64,000 bases of DNA, from NCBI GenBank assembly GCA_001600875.1, contig BCLD01000005.1:923332-987331 (forward strand). Direction: 5' to 3'. Below, piece after piece: positions 1 to 21,838 of this stretch. The notes under the pieces are model-generated. The model did no database searches. It was not told the origin of the DNA and worked only from the letters and a program-made list of their open reading frames with translations. The stretch comes from Solicoccozyma terricola (taxonomy: Eukaryota > Basidiomycota > Tremellomycetes > Filobasidiales > Piskurozymaceae). Every line of letters starts with the position of its first letter. Position 1 is the first letter of the stretch. The position numbers and the translations under genes are program-made.

Positions 1-281
1 GCCTACGATCATGATCGGTTGATTCCCTCGTACAGGATCACCCATAACTCGCACAAGGATAGAACTCACGCTGGGGGGTGCTTGAACCATCTTGGGATTC
101 GGATACTCAACTTACATTGGGGCTCTCAGGCCAACGACGGTCCGATCTTGGACCACTATTGGAGGAGAAGGTTTGGGTTAATTGCGAAAGTCCCAAACAT
201 TCGTATCCTGCGACACGGACAATTCTTTCTCATTATAGTGTCTTTAACAAATCCCCTATCTCGTCTTCTTCCCTCTCGACG

Positions 282-3200
282 ATGCCTCTCCTCCCTCAAT
301 CTCTTCTTCAACCAATCCGATCCCGCTCCTCTACAGATAGAGAAGGACTGCATGGGACTGGCGATGGAGGTACAAGAGTCGAACCATCGAGGAGGTATGC
401 GACGTTGGTTGGTGCTGCGGATAGAGCGGTGGCTTCAGTTGGGCTCCCTGGTGGAGGTGCAGACAATGAAGGGAGGAGAAAAGAGGATGATTTGGATGTG
501 AGTAGTGGGCGGGCGACCTGTGGATAGCTTGGAAGACTGATTACATACGTTCTTTTCATTCCTACATAGTATTCGAATCATGGTGAGTTCTCATATACAC
601 CATCAGAAATGCCAAGGTCGCACCTCGCTGACGACCCTTCCTGAATCCCCCATCCCACCCACAGCCAAAAAACATCAACGGACTAAATCACAGCCCCGTG
701 TCCCAACTTCACCTTCCCCAATACCTCCATACCTCTCCAACCCTTTACCATCCCCTCTTCCAACAGCTTCATCATCACATATCCCACCCATCACAACTTC
801 TGCTCCAAAGCCAACTACCCCACTAGTCTCCGATAGCGGTTTACAAAAACCAATGTTCTTGGCGAAAGCACCGAGACCTGGTCGTTCTTCTTCAAGTCTA
901 CCATTAGCTCTTACCCTAGGTCCAGCTTTGACACCAACCATATCAACCACTGAACCAGATCCTAATTCACATTTAATCCTACCAAGTTCATATATTCGAT
1001 CCAAACAATCAGGCGAAGTCGAACCTTTAATTACTGCCACTAGTGTGAAAAAGAAAGGTGACAAATCGCCAAGGTATCAAGGATATCTGTTAGCTTCTCC
1101 GCCTGTTATATCTGCGGGTAGAAGTGCTGGTGTTGCCACGGGTGGTAGTGGTGGATCAGGGTTGACGGAAGCTGAGAGGTATAGAGCGATGATTAGAGGG
1201 ACAGAGGAAGGAGATGGGGTGGAAGAGGATGGAAAGAGGAAGAAGAAGAAGAAAAAGAGACGGAAGGAAATTGTGGAGGTTGTTACTGCTGCTGCTGCTG
1301 CTGCTGGTGGTGGGGAAGGTTCTGGTGCAGTTGGTGGAGCTGGAGTAGGACAGGGTACTCCTCCAGTTCCTCGAGTGGAAGAAATTCAGCGCTCCGGAGT
1401 CAGAAGAAGAACGAGACGTGAGACGAGAAGATCAAGTGTGAGAGGGAGTGGAAGGGATTTAGGGTTAGGGTTGGCAAGGAATGCGAGTATGATGAGAAGG
1501 AATGTGTGGGATGGTGAGTTGGGGGCGTTTTGATTTCACCACCTTGTTCTGCAGCTACAGTGTCGAGATGTCTAAGTGGGTTGGGCTTTTTCGATGACAG
1601 ATGTACCAGAATTAGAAACATCAGACGGTGGGTCAGGATCAGCTCCAAAAGCTATTTCAGAACCACCACCGCCATTCCCATACCCTACGCCGTCGACAAT
1701 CCGTCTGCCACCCGCATTCGGGAGTGTCGTTGGATCGTCAGGTCAGGTAGAGGCGAACGGTGAGGGGAGGAGATCCCCACCACCAACTTTTGACATGGCT
1801 ATGACACTTGGGATCATCGCTGGTGCGCCTGGATTGCCGCCTACACGAGTTTCTCTGGAATCTCCCACCAAAGAACAGAACGCGTTGAAGACGACGGCGG
1901 GTAGTGATGTCTCCGAGGCCTCGGATGTACCGTCAGAACCGTCAGTACAACCATCACCGTCAGAGATCGCTCGACGCAGGGCGGAGATGACGCCGGAAGA
2001 ACGGAGGCAAGAAAGGGAGCGTGAGGCGTGGCAAGCGGATATCGAGGCGGGTTTGGATCTTGAAGTGCGGATTCGAAGAGATCTGGAAAGGAAAACCCGA
2101 GTGGATTTAAAATTAGATGTGGATCTCTCCAACGGTCAGATTGTACCGATGGAAGAGGACGACAGGACGGAGATTCTTCAGGACTTACAATCAGGCGACG
2201 AGGAAGCAGATCCTCGCCGGTGGTCTCGACTGGAGAAGGGCAAAGGGAGGGAAGTCTTCTATGACGCTCGGGAAACGCGTTCAGGATCTCAAACGCCAGC
2301 GCATGCTTCTGTCGTGGACACTGGGCTTCGTGAGCTGCCTACAGAAGCTGATCTCGTTCGGAATAATTCCCGGCGCACCGCAACGTCGGCTTCCGACATG
2401 GACATCCCCGGGTCATTTCCTGGATTGCACGTCCCCCAAAGACGACACACTCTCGAAAGAGTCATTTCCGATGACGCTCAAGAGATGCCACTTCAGTCCT
2501 CTTCCGAACCAGATGTCAACCGCTTGTCACTTCAACCGCCGCGGACACCCGATTCAAGGTCGGTCGGTGACACTGTTAGCGGACGGCGCACACCAGATAT
2601 CCCAGCTCAGCCAGCACTTTCAGCAATCGACACAACCGTATCGGAAAAGGATTCAGCGTCGGATAGCAACGCTTCCAATGCGGGCTCAGAGGTGACTCAA
2701 GTGACTCAAGAAGTCGCAGATATCCAGGACCGAGCACCGTCAACGATCGGTCCGTCCAGTCATGAGGAAGCTGCCGTGCAACCCGAGATGGCGCAGCCAG
2801 CCGTGTCCCAGGCGGTGACAGTTCCAGCCACAGCTGCGGAAGCCATGGCGGTGGTCCAATCTGCGCTACCTGCTGCTGATACTGAGCAGACCAAAACAAC
2901 CAAGCCTTCGTTGAGAGTAGAGACCGAACCTTCACAGGTTACTGGACCCGCATCACCAGTGGCCATTTCGGATAATACTCCTGTCGCTACCACTTCACGA
3001 TTCACCGAGAACTTCTCATCAGCCAGAGAACAGACGCCGACACGTCCCATTCGCTCCCCTGATAGGAAGGCTTCTCTCGCAATCGCGAAACCTCCCTCAA
3101 GAGACAAAAATGTGGCTTCGGAGGCCCAAGGGCCGATACCAAGGATGGAATCGACAGCTCCATCGACAACCATTGATGCTTCGAAAGAACCGGTAACGAA

Positions 3201-5857
3201 CCTGGAGGGAGTTTCGTCACCAGTTCAGCAGGCACAAGATGCCAGTCCAGCACAAGCCTCAACTCGCCCGCTTTTCCCCACGAGAACATCGTCATTCGCG
3301 ATCCGGAGCAATCCTTGGTCCACCAGCAGGGTCAAACAACTATTGGGGGATGCTGTGGACCGTATCGAGAGGGCGAGAGTGAAGGACTCGCCACAGCGAA
3401 ACGGGTCGGTCTCAGACCCTAATCTCCTGATGTCACCCAAGGAGATGCCTTCGGTAGAGGGTCCATCTCTTGCTCAGGCATCTCCGCAGCCTCGCCAATC
3501 GGAGAAGCCGCTCCCACGCGCTCCTGACGATGTTACGGACGCTCCTTCTGAAGTTACTCCCAATCGTCAAGCCGCTTTGGCTCGTCGAGATCTGCTCGCG
3601 TCTGCAACCTCTCAACCTGCACAAACCCAGCCCGAGCCTCAGCCCCAAGCACCTCCTGCCGAAACGGTAGTCTACCGTCACCCGTTCAATCGTGCTACCA
3701 GGCCCAACTACAACCAGAGTCCGAGTTTCGTGCTGCCGCTTGGTTCACCCGTCATGGCCTCGTCCAGCACACCAATCTTATACCATTCAACTTCTTTCAT
3801 TAGGCCTTCCTCAGGAGATGTCAAGACTCTAGGAGACAACGGGAGAGCTTCTATACCCAAGACTCCACCTGCTTTGGCTATGGACTCAACCCCACAGGAT
3901 CCGATCGCCGAATCTTCCTCCGTCCAAGTCACTCCGACTGACAAGAGGGATGCAAGCCGGCCAAGCCGTGTCCGCGGTGATTCCAATGGCAGAAGCGCAG
4001 AGGCTTCCCGTCGAGTTCCCCCTCCGATACCAGCCGCGAAGCTTAGTCGACAGATGCCCAAACTTCCTCCTGCAGACGAGGCTCGGTCTACACCTGGCAT
4101 CTTCGGTGCCCGACCCTCCTTCAAACGTGTTGAAGCGAGTCCAGCAGATGACTCGGGAGCGACGGAGAGTGACTCCTCCACTGCAACACTGACGGATGAT
4201 GAGACGGAATCGTCTTCGGCTTACAGCACCTCCGATGCTGCTCCTCAGACTCCAGCACCATACCGATTCTATCCGCCAAGGGGTGTACCTACAGCGGTGT
4301 TGCGACCCGATGGATACAAACGGAATCGACTGGAAGCCGAGTTGGTAGAGCGGGAACGGACCAGGGTCAAACCTAACGGACCGAGAGAGCGGCGTCCGCC
4401 GCCGCTGCCACCAAGACCAGTGACACCAGCGGTGAAGCCGCCTGTCGTCGCGGTTGAGAAGAAGACGGCTACATCTCCAGCGTCGTCCCCGATTGCGAAA
4501 AGGTCAAATCGGGTTGCACCGGCTCCTCCTCAAAGCAGGAAGACTACTCGAATCACGCCTCCGAAGCTCGTTTCCAAGGAGTCTGCCGAGTCCAAGCGAG
4601 ATTCTAGTCCGTGGCAGGCCGGCCCATCTCGACCTCGTTTGCTCTCCGGAACGTCTGTTCCACTTCTCAACGAAGTGGCATCGCCAATCATACCTGACAC
4701 GGCAGTAGAACGTAAGACTCCTGTTGCGACTGGTGTCGGTACCGGTGTCGGGCCCGGGACCGGGACCGGCACCATCACAGCTGGGACAATTGTCCCTCTA
4801 CCAGCCGCCAATGGGAACGGCGAAGTGAATCGTCAGCCTGTCGAGAAGCGGCTGCCCTCATCATCTCGAGCTACCCCTCCTCTCGTTCAAGCAGCTCCCA
4901 AGGAAAAGCCGGTTACGAAACGCAAGAAGACTGGTCCTGACGCTCTTCAACCGGCTGGCAAGCTCAAAATTCCTATCCGTCGTGATGATCGACCCGAGAT
5001 TGAAATGCGTTCCGACCTGCGCAATCGAATAATCAAGTGGCGTACTCATGTGCACATGGGAGACCCAGAAACAGGGAAGAGGGTGACGAAATTCCCCAAG
5101 ATCGCTCCAGTTGAGGATGCGCCTCCAATGGCGGACCTCGTCGGGCCTTCGGCTTCGGTCGTTGGTATTACTCCAACTGTTTTACCTGCTTGGTCCAACT
5201 CTCCTTGGACGCATGCACCTGTTACTGCGCCCTCGGCACCTAGACCTGCTCCGCCGCCCGCTGCGCCGCGTCAAGTGGCTTCAGGACCGGCCGCTGATGC
5301 GAATGGAAGTGGACATGTTGCTAGGAATGGGACCCATGCTGCCGTTGCCGCTGTCACCTCATCGCCTGCACCTACGCCCGCACCTACGCCTGTACCTACG
5401 CGGGGGCCTCTAACGAGATATACAGACGTGGATGTACTGGTCGATCGACTGGCAGGGACTGGCCAGGAGTACGAGGTGAGTTGACTGAATGCGGTGGCGA
5501 ATAGTCGTTTCAAAAGAAATGGATTTTGATTGTGCATCCTTGTCATAGGCACTCGCGGAGATCGAGGACTTCCTTGGACCTGAGATACCTCGCGGTGCCT
5601 CCCCCGATCGTCTTTCCAACCTCCTAGTCGGTCGTGTCGAAGTAGAGTCCCGCCGAGTCGCTGCGGGTGGCAAAGTGAAACTCAAACTTTCCGCCTTGGG
5701 TGTGCGGGTAGTATCCTGTCCTGTCTGCTTGCGGAATTACAAGGAAGGAGAGTACATCGGGATGTTACCGAACTGCGGGCATGTGAGCCATCACTTCTGC
5801 GCGACCAAGTGGTTGAGGATGGATTCGCGGTGCATGGTTTGCCGGGAGCCGTTGTGA
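282..5857 (+). CDS. Large disordered RING-H2 finger protein (putative E3 ubiquitin ligase)
   Basis: Model of five exons: 282-497, 570-582, 665-1513, 1601-5475, 5549-5857, giving 1753 aa with all phases closing. Nearly the whole protein is low-complexity Ser/Pro/Thr/Ala-rich sequence with basic patches and poly-Pro stretches, so it is probably a disordered scaffold. The only recognisable fold is at the extreme C-terminus (last ~50 aa): CPVC, then NCGHVSHHFC, KWL and CMVC, the ligand spacing of a RING-H2 finger, with the stop three codons after REP. By family knowledge such fingers recruit an E2 and transfer ubiquitin; substrate and location are unknown. The first ATG is inferred: the 5' exon reads openly into a 13-nt exon encoding YSNH, and an alternative start within exon 3 cannot be excluded. 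Stop-to-stop continuity of the 3.9-kb exon is strong evidence for coding. Confidence 0.85.
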
Positions 5858-6278
5858 GGGAAGCACGGCGACAAAGGGTGCATAGCAGAATAACATGGCA
5901 AGGAAGATTTGTAGGATGAGGACCCGAACAACGAACGGTGCGACACATTACTGCGCCGGAACATGCATGTTACAGTTACATCTGTTGGACGATGGATTAC
6001 CTACGCCGGATACCTAAGCAATGATGATTAGTCAGTTTGTTGACACGTCGACGGGCAGGCCCCTCCCTTTTTTTGTAGCTGGACTACAAATCACAAAGGA
6101 GACGGTCGTCGGCATGGGATGGAGCGACTGAGAAAGCAAACTAGAGCCCCAACACCGTCCGCACAACATCTCAGGGCCATCCTATAACGAACACGTTGAC
6201 ACCGAGCTCGAGCTCTAGCTCTCACCGACCGCAGACTCGCACGCTCATTACACTCAGCACAACTCCCCTCTCCACTCA
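5858..6278. other. Intergenic region between RING gene and SLC33-type transporter
   Basis: About 420 bp between two genes on the same strand. It should hold the 3' end of the RING gene and the promoter of the transporter. A short T-run lies near 6066-6073. I see no ORF with family support, no RNA gene and no repeat here. Confidence 0.5.
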
Positions 6279-8956
6279 ATGACCAGGTCAGACCCTCTCG
6301 AGCCTTCGACACGCCAACTCCGAGCTAGACGAACCAGCAAGAAGCAAGACATAGTAAACGTCAAGACTGAAGGGGTCGATTCAACAAAGGCCAAGGACGC
6401 CATCAGGTCAAAGGCGATCAAGTCTGACGGTCACACCGTGCAAGGTGCCCACACCAACGGTGTCATGCTTTATCGAATGTCAGAACAATCAGTCCGCCCT
6501 AGAAGTATAGAAGATAAGATCGCTCTCGAGGAAGAAGGATTACTTGGATCAAGAGGTCCATTGTCTGCTAGAAGGAAAGAGGCTGCGCCTCATGCTCGAC
6601 ATCCATTAACCTCACAAGGAGAAGACGCTGTGATTCGAGAGAATGGGTGGAGCCGGGATTCTTCCCCAAGTCACCCTGAGGCGGATGAGAAGAGCTCGAT
6701 GAGGATGTTGCGTGAAGGGATCTCGAAGGAGGAATTCGAGACAGAAGGAGTCGAATCACCAGGACTGACTGGGAAGGATAGAAATGCTTTTGCTCTGCTA
6801 GTGGCACTTTGTGAGTGCTTGAAAGGGAGGGAAAGGGCCGTGCACTTGTACAAGCTGACAAGAAACTTCGACTTGACAGATCTGTAAGCAGCTCTACCCA
6901 GTCATTCAGGGCCTTTCATTTTTTTTTAACTGATATCATTCCGCCATAAGATTACAAGGCATCCCTATCGGTCTGACATTCGGGACCCTGCCATTCCTCC
7001 TCAAACCTCACCTTTCCTACTCTCAGCTGGCTGTCTTCAGTCTAAGCTCATGGCCTTATAGCTTGAAGCTTCTATGGAGTCCTGTGGTGGATGCCTGGTT
7101 TCGGCCACAGTGAGTGAGGGCAGCCACTGGCGAATCAAGTGACCTTGGCTAATGGAGTGATATGTGGCTTGCTAAGATGGGGACGACGGAAATCGTGGAT
7201 TGTACCCGTTCAGTTCATCTTGGGAGTAGGACTGTGGCTGGTCGGTACTAGAGCTCAAGATTGGATAGATGCCGTGAGCATATTGCCGTCGCAAAAAATT
7301 GGCAAACTCCAGTCTCACTCCACTCTTTGGTTGCGCAGGACGAAATCAACATCAAACTTATAACCACAGTATTTGTAACATTCATATTCGTTGCTGCCAC
7401 TCAAGGTAAGATTCCCGTACATACCTAGACAAGGTCGTCGACTGATCTGTGGACCTCCAACCGCTGCAGATATCGCTGTAGATGGATGGGCCCTTACTCT
7501 CCTCTCCCCTCGGAATTTATCATATGCATCAACGGCTCAGACTATCGGGTTACATCTTGGGTATACCTTGAGCTTCACTGGATTTTTGACATTGAATAGC
7601 GTGGACTTTTCGTTAGTGCTGCCCACCTTGTCTCTTCATTAAAACGTTGCTGATTCTGCCTACTCTGCAGCAATCGGTGGCTTCGTCGTATACCACAAGA
7701 CTACCCGCTCGTCTCGCTTGGCGGATTCTTCAAATTCTGGGCTGTCGTCTGCTTCATTTTCACCCTGTGGCTTGCTCTGAGAAAGAAGGAGGATCCGGTG
7801 GCGGAGGATGACCCTGATATGGATGTTAGGAAGGTGTATAGTGTGATGTGGAGTATTGTGAGATTGCCGAGTGAGTCGGGAAGTATGATCGTCTCCTGGC
7901 GAGAAAGGAAAAGGCTAACGCCGGTCATACAGACATACAGTCTTTCATTGCCTTGCACCTCGTCGCCAAAATCGGTTTTCAAATCCATGAGATCACCAAC
8001 CTTAAACTTATAGAAAAGGGTCTTCCAAAAGAGGATCTCGCTCTTACATCCCTCCTTGATTTTCCATGCCAATTGGTAGGAGGATGGCTAGCTTCTAATT
8101 GGTCAAGAGGAAAGAGACCTCTGCGCGCTTGGGAAAAGGCGTATTGGGCAAGGTTGGGGATGGCGGCTGTCGCGAGCTTGCTAGTTTGGGGCTATCCAGA
8201 GGGACAGACGATCAGCACGCTATATTTTAGTGCCATTGTGGCTACGACTTTGCTAGCTTCCTTCACCAGGTGAGGGTTTTGCGTGCGTTCAGCCGGTTTG
8301 TGTTCCCCAAAGTTGAACCATTCCACTCAAATGCCGCTTTTAGCACCATCCAATTCGTTGGCATCTCCGCATTCCATACTCAAGTGGCAGATCCCTTGAT
8401 TGGAGGAACGTATATGACTGTGAGCAGTGTAATTCGAGTGACGTTCTGGGTAGAGTCTTACGTAAATTGCACGCCAGCTGCTCAACACTGTCAGCAATTT
8501 AGGAGGAACATGGCCAAAGGTGAGGAATCCCCCTTCCCCCCCCCCCCCCCTCTCCCTCTCCCCGCACTAGGGCAACTCCTTGACCAACCTCCCTTTACAG
8601 CCCGTTGTCCTCAAGGGAATCGATTACTTTAGTTCAGCCGCTTGTCGCATCAAGGAGGAATCTTCCAGCTTTGGAGAGATCGCCGTAAGAGGTAGGTCGC
8701 AAATTCCATCATGGCTTGAAGCGATGTGCTCACCTCATCTGTGTCACCTAAAGCGACGGAGTGCGTATCCGATCACGGAAAAGCCGCTTGTACTGCAGTT
8801 GGAGGGGTATGCGTGACGGAAAGGGATGGCTACTACGCCATGTCTGTCATTTGCATCGCGTTGGGCGCCCTTATTTTTCTCGCATTTGTCAGACCGACCA
8901 GCAGAAGGCTCCAGTCCCTCGCCTTATCGGCTTGGCGTGTGAAGATCCACAGATAA
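6279..8956 (+). CDS. Acetyl-CoA transporter, SLC33/AT-1 (Acatn) family
   Basis: Twelve-exon model: 6279-6810, 6880-6883, 6951-7109, 7177-7273, 7339-7405, 7470-7611, 7671-7870, 7933-8269, 8344-8419, 8478-8519, 8601-8691, 8754-8956; total 649 aa, in frame throughout. The first ~175 residues are a polar, disordered extension. The rest is a multispanning MFS-like core with family hallmarks in order: YLLQGIPIGL, SLKLLWSPVVDAW, GRRKSWIVPVQ, ATQDIAVDGWAL, IGGTYMTLLNT and LGGTWPK. Family members import acetyl-CoA into the ER/Golgi lumen for protein acetylation; that role here is inferred. The second exon is only 4 nt (ATCT). Joining exon 1 straight to exon 3 breaks the frame, while treating 6811-6879 as coding would insert 23 polar residues into the first membrane helix. 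The gene converges on MEC1, with 107 bp between the stops. Confidence 0.9.
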
Positions 8957-9063
8957 CGAAACACCATGGAGGATGAAATAACTTGTACAACCATTGTAAT
9001 TATTCATCCTATCGTAACGTCGTCGTGAAAGAGTCGTGCAAACCATAACCGTAACGCAAACTT

Positions 9064-18326
<9,263 letters not shown>

Positions 18327-18601
18327 GGTGGTGCGAGAAGAGGCGTATATCTCTCACATCATCCCATCTAAAAAGATGAGTTGATTTGTAGCAACGGTGC
18401 TCTCCGTCGCGGTCGCGGTCAAATGTTGACAATTCGGTAATCCGCGGATTGGCAGTGGGTGGCGATTGGTTGGTGGCAAATCATGTGGACGATGAGAACA
18501 CAGGAGAACACAGGCAGCAGGCCCGATATGGATATGATATTATTGCATTGGACAATGCTACAGATGATAAGGTGACCTAGACAATTACACTGCTTCACTG
18601 T

Positions 18602-19165
18602 TCACTTCTTCTCTCCCTTTGGCTTCAAGTCCTGCTCGTTCTTGCTCGGCTTGGAGTAATCCTCATTCGCGGGCGACATGCCTGTAAAGTCTTTGCCGGT
18701 CTACGTTGATCCATGGAGACAGGATATGAACAAACAGTCAGCTATTGGAGATCGACACGGCGAATGTTGACATCGCCTTACCTCCTGCTCAACGTCCTTT
18801 GCCGCCGTTTTCGGATTCGTTTTGTTGCCATCAAAAGCTGCATCCGAATGCGCTACATCGCTCGTCCCAGCTCCTGTACTCCCAGCTTCATCGGAATACA
18901 ACTCCATTCGTCCTTTGTCCGACGCATAGCCTCTCGATTGCGTAGCTCGTAATCCACCACATGCCGGCGACGCATTGAGGAAAGGCGGATGTCGCGTGTA
19001 GACAGCGGTATTGGAGATGGAACGAGAGTATGCTCTAGGTCGTACGGGGTTAGAAAACGTTGAAGAGGGGAAAACGGAGAGCTCTACGGCGGTGGATGTA
19101 GAAGCTGAAGGTTGTCGGATGAGGGGAGTTCGTAGGAGTATGCCCAGTGTACGTGTGAACGTCAT
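18602..19165 (-). CDS. Small putative mitochondrial protein, function unknown
   Basis: Two exons, 18782-19165 and 18602-18700, with an 81-nt intron; 160 aa. The chosen ATG gives an N-terminus MTFTRTLGILLRTPLIRQ, rich in Arg, Ser and Thr and free of acidic residues for more than 30 aa, which looks like a mitochondrial presequence. An upstream in-frame ATG at 19327 would bury it. The mature part is hydrophilic, with a conserved-looking stretch (AAFDGNKTNPKTA, GKDFTGMSPANEDYSK) and a Lys-rich end. I do not recognise the family. It may be a soluble matrix or intermembrane-space factor, but this rests only on the presequence. Confidence 0.7.
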
Positions 19166-19385
19166 GTCGGTAAAAGGTATGGCAGAAGCGTCCGTGTGAA
19201 TGCGTGATGTAGCGAGAGCTCTACAAAGGGTTGATTGAGGGTGTAAACTAAGCCCTTTCCGCGTCTCGTCTGGATTTATCGATCGAACTACGCATTCCAA
19301 GCCGCCCCAATCCGTCATAGTAAGCAATACAGCAATGACGTCAAAACGGAAATACAGTCACGTGACCCCTCGCCCATGTGAGCCC

Positions 19386-21510
19386 TTACAGATCCATCAC
19401 ATCCATACCCAATATCTGTAATGCAGCACGACCCGTATCATCTGCGCGATCCCTGACTCGCTGAGTCGGCTGTTGAGCGAAACTTGAAGTCGGTATCGGA
19501 CCTAAAGAGGACGCTTGGCTGGTAATAAACGCGCTGTGGTTGTTGTTTGCTCGATATCCCGGTGACGGTGGATCAAGGAGGTGATCATCCCCTTCTGAAT
19601 CAGAGTCGATAGCGATCCTGCGGCGAACGGTAGATGGGCGTGAAGATTTGGTTGGTGTACGTTTCACGTGGATAACAGGCGAAGGACTGCGGGAGGGGAG
19701 GGGAGGGTCCTTGGATCGATGGTCGGGAGCAGTCATCGCCAGAAGTTGCTTTGGTGTAGATGTAGTCAGTCCCTCCGGGAAAGAAGGAGGAAATAGGATG
19801 ACCTATAGGAGAGTCAAATGCGTCAGACACCACGTTCCAAGACACCTTGAAGCACCGTAGACTGACATCTTCCATTGCCATCGGCTCTCCTTCATCCAAG
19901 ATGGATACGTCGTGCAAGCCTGTGAAGCTGAGATCTAATCTTTCCACTGCAGGTTCGACGATGTTCAAACCATGTCCCGGTGTCAGGGTCCGAACATCGT
20001 TCGCCGCAGCCTCTAGTCCATCACAACCCATTGTCCCTCTGATCACTTCCGCGTCGCCCATCTCTCCCACAATACCAGTCATCGTTTCCTCATCCGTCTG
20101 AGTCGGTTCCATCTCATCATCACCTAGACTCCCAGCATCCTGTATCGGTACGTCGATTGGGTTATCGGATGATTCGAGCGATGTTCCGAGAGGATGTAAA
20201 TCCCGTTGAGGTGAAGTGGCCGAAGGGACCGCTGGGTTTGACCTGACGACTGGTATTGCAATCGTCGACGATTCTTTCGCGAGATCTCCTTGACCCATGA
20301 TAGAGTGAGACGGAGACTGTTCCCTCTTATCCCGTACCTCGTCCTCCTTTCGAGCGAAGCCTTCAACCACATTTCCCTTCATCCCACCATTCCCACTTTT
20401 CAAACTCTTGAAACTCTTCACACTCCCAGACCCAGTTGACAATTTACTGGTCGTCCATCCGATCGTATTACTCTGACCGCTGGCACGATCACGTTGTCGT
20501 TTTTTCTTTGGTGGTTCGGTAGGTATTTGGTCTACGTTCGCGAGTTGTAACGTGAGTATGGAAAGGGATGGACCGATGTTTTCAACAGATTTGGAGGGTT
20601 GAATTGTGGTTTGAACAACGTTGTTGGTCGTCCTTGTTTTGACTCTGGTAGTACTCGTAGTGGGTTCGACCGAGTACGTTCCAACTTCCACTTTTGTTTT
20701 CTTAATTTTCCTTCCCAACGCTGTCCTTCCATCGTTATTCTCATCCTTCTTCACTGTATCATCAACACCCTTCTCCTTCAAATGAGTCCGACCCCATTCC
20801 TCCTTCCACTCTTCCACTTCATTCATATCCCTCGGTAATCCTCTCTCGTGTACAACATCCCAGATATTCATCTCCAATTCTGCCTTTTTCTCTTCAACTG
20901 GAGCTTTGGGACGACGGGATTTGTTCACTTTCGATTCAGTGGTGTCCTGTTCTCTCTTCTCCGTTGCAGCAGTCCCGTTTCGTCCCATCCTCAGCCCAGA
21001 CAAATTCCCACCATAGCTTCGTAGTCCCGTACTGATCAACTTGATGACATGACCTTTTGCCTTGTTATCTCTTCCTTGCATGATTTTAGAAGGTAAACAG
21101 GGAAGACAAGTTTGTGAGATATTAACATGAGAGGCTATCGCTTTGATGAGTGTGAGATTCGAAGGAAGGATCGAACTAGAGTCGTTTGAATGATATTCAG
21201 AGGATAAAATGAGAGGTAGTTGAGATATTCGATCTGCTTCTTTCAAATAATCAGACAGAGTTAATCTGGATGTCTTGGATAGATCTGTTGAACCGCCTAA
21301 CCGATCCAAATACATCAACGGATGGATTGTCTTTTCATCATCATCCTCAAATCCCGCTTCTCCACTTTTCCTCTTTCGCGAAGAAAGACCGGGAGGTCGA
21401 GGTGACTTTGGCGTAGGTGTAGCTGTGAAAGTGGTGCTTGGAGTGGAGGTAGGAAAGACCGATGATTGACGGATTCGATTACGACGTGGAGTTACCGGAG
21501 GGGTATTCAT
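19386..21510 (-). CDS. Disordered Ser/Thr/Lys-rich protein, function unknown
   Basis: Two exons, 19867-21510 and 19386-19802, with a 64-nt intron (phase 0); 686 aa. The N-terminus begins MNTPPVTPRRNRIRQ and contains a basic SRKRKSGE patch, several SP/TP sites and a KKKRQRDR cluster that could be a nuclear localisation signal. One segment around residues 60-160 (LDRLGG, DYLKEADRISQLPLIL, LIKAIASHVN) is less polar and could be a small helical domain. The last residues GRAALQILGMDVMDL form a hydrophobic tail motif. No catalytic family is recognised. The SP/TP density suggests a phosphoregulated nuclear protein; that is inference. It is divergent with profilin across 328 bp. Confidence 0.78.
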
Positions 21511-21838
21511 TGTCGTTGGGTTGTTGGATCGGCAGGATTCGGGTGTCGCAGAATAGATGGGCGAGTTATGCGATACAGTGGGATATCCTGCTTGTCATTG
21601 TCGAATGGATGATGTTGCCGGACAGGACGAGTAGAATATCAACCAGCCTTCTTCATGTGCCTAGCTGATCCCGAGGGGGGAGGGGGGTGCAGTCCATTCG
21701 CGCGACTTCCCACGGTGGTCCCCCGGGGAACAGTGATGACGTGGCATCGGGTGAGCTACTACACCCACTCACCGTTCAGTCGTCGTCTACTTAGCAGAGC
21801 TGATCCTCCCATCGACCACTCATCGACCACTCATCGTC
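21511..21838. promoter_or_regulatory. Bidirectional promoter region upstream of profilin
   Basis: 328 bp separate the start codons of two divergent genes, so both promoters must lie here. A G-run (GGGGGGAGGGGGG, about 21676-21688) and a direct repeat of ATCGACCACTC just before the profilin ATG (about 21811-21832) are visible. No specific factor site can be named. Confidence 0.5.

Noticed and set aside
1..281. Coding sequence at the window start
   Set aside because: Short ORFs only; no family match and no splice signal joining them to the RING gene apart from the chosen ATG at 282.
5095..5413. Plus-strand ORF in another frame within the RING gene
   Set aside because: It overlaps the long open exon 1601-5475 that continues through a clean intron into the RING finger.
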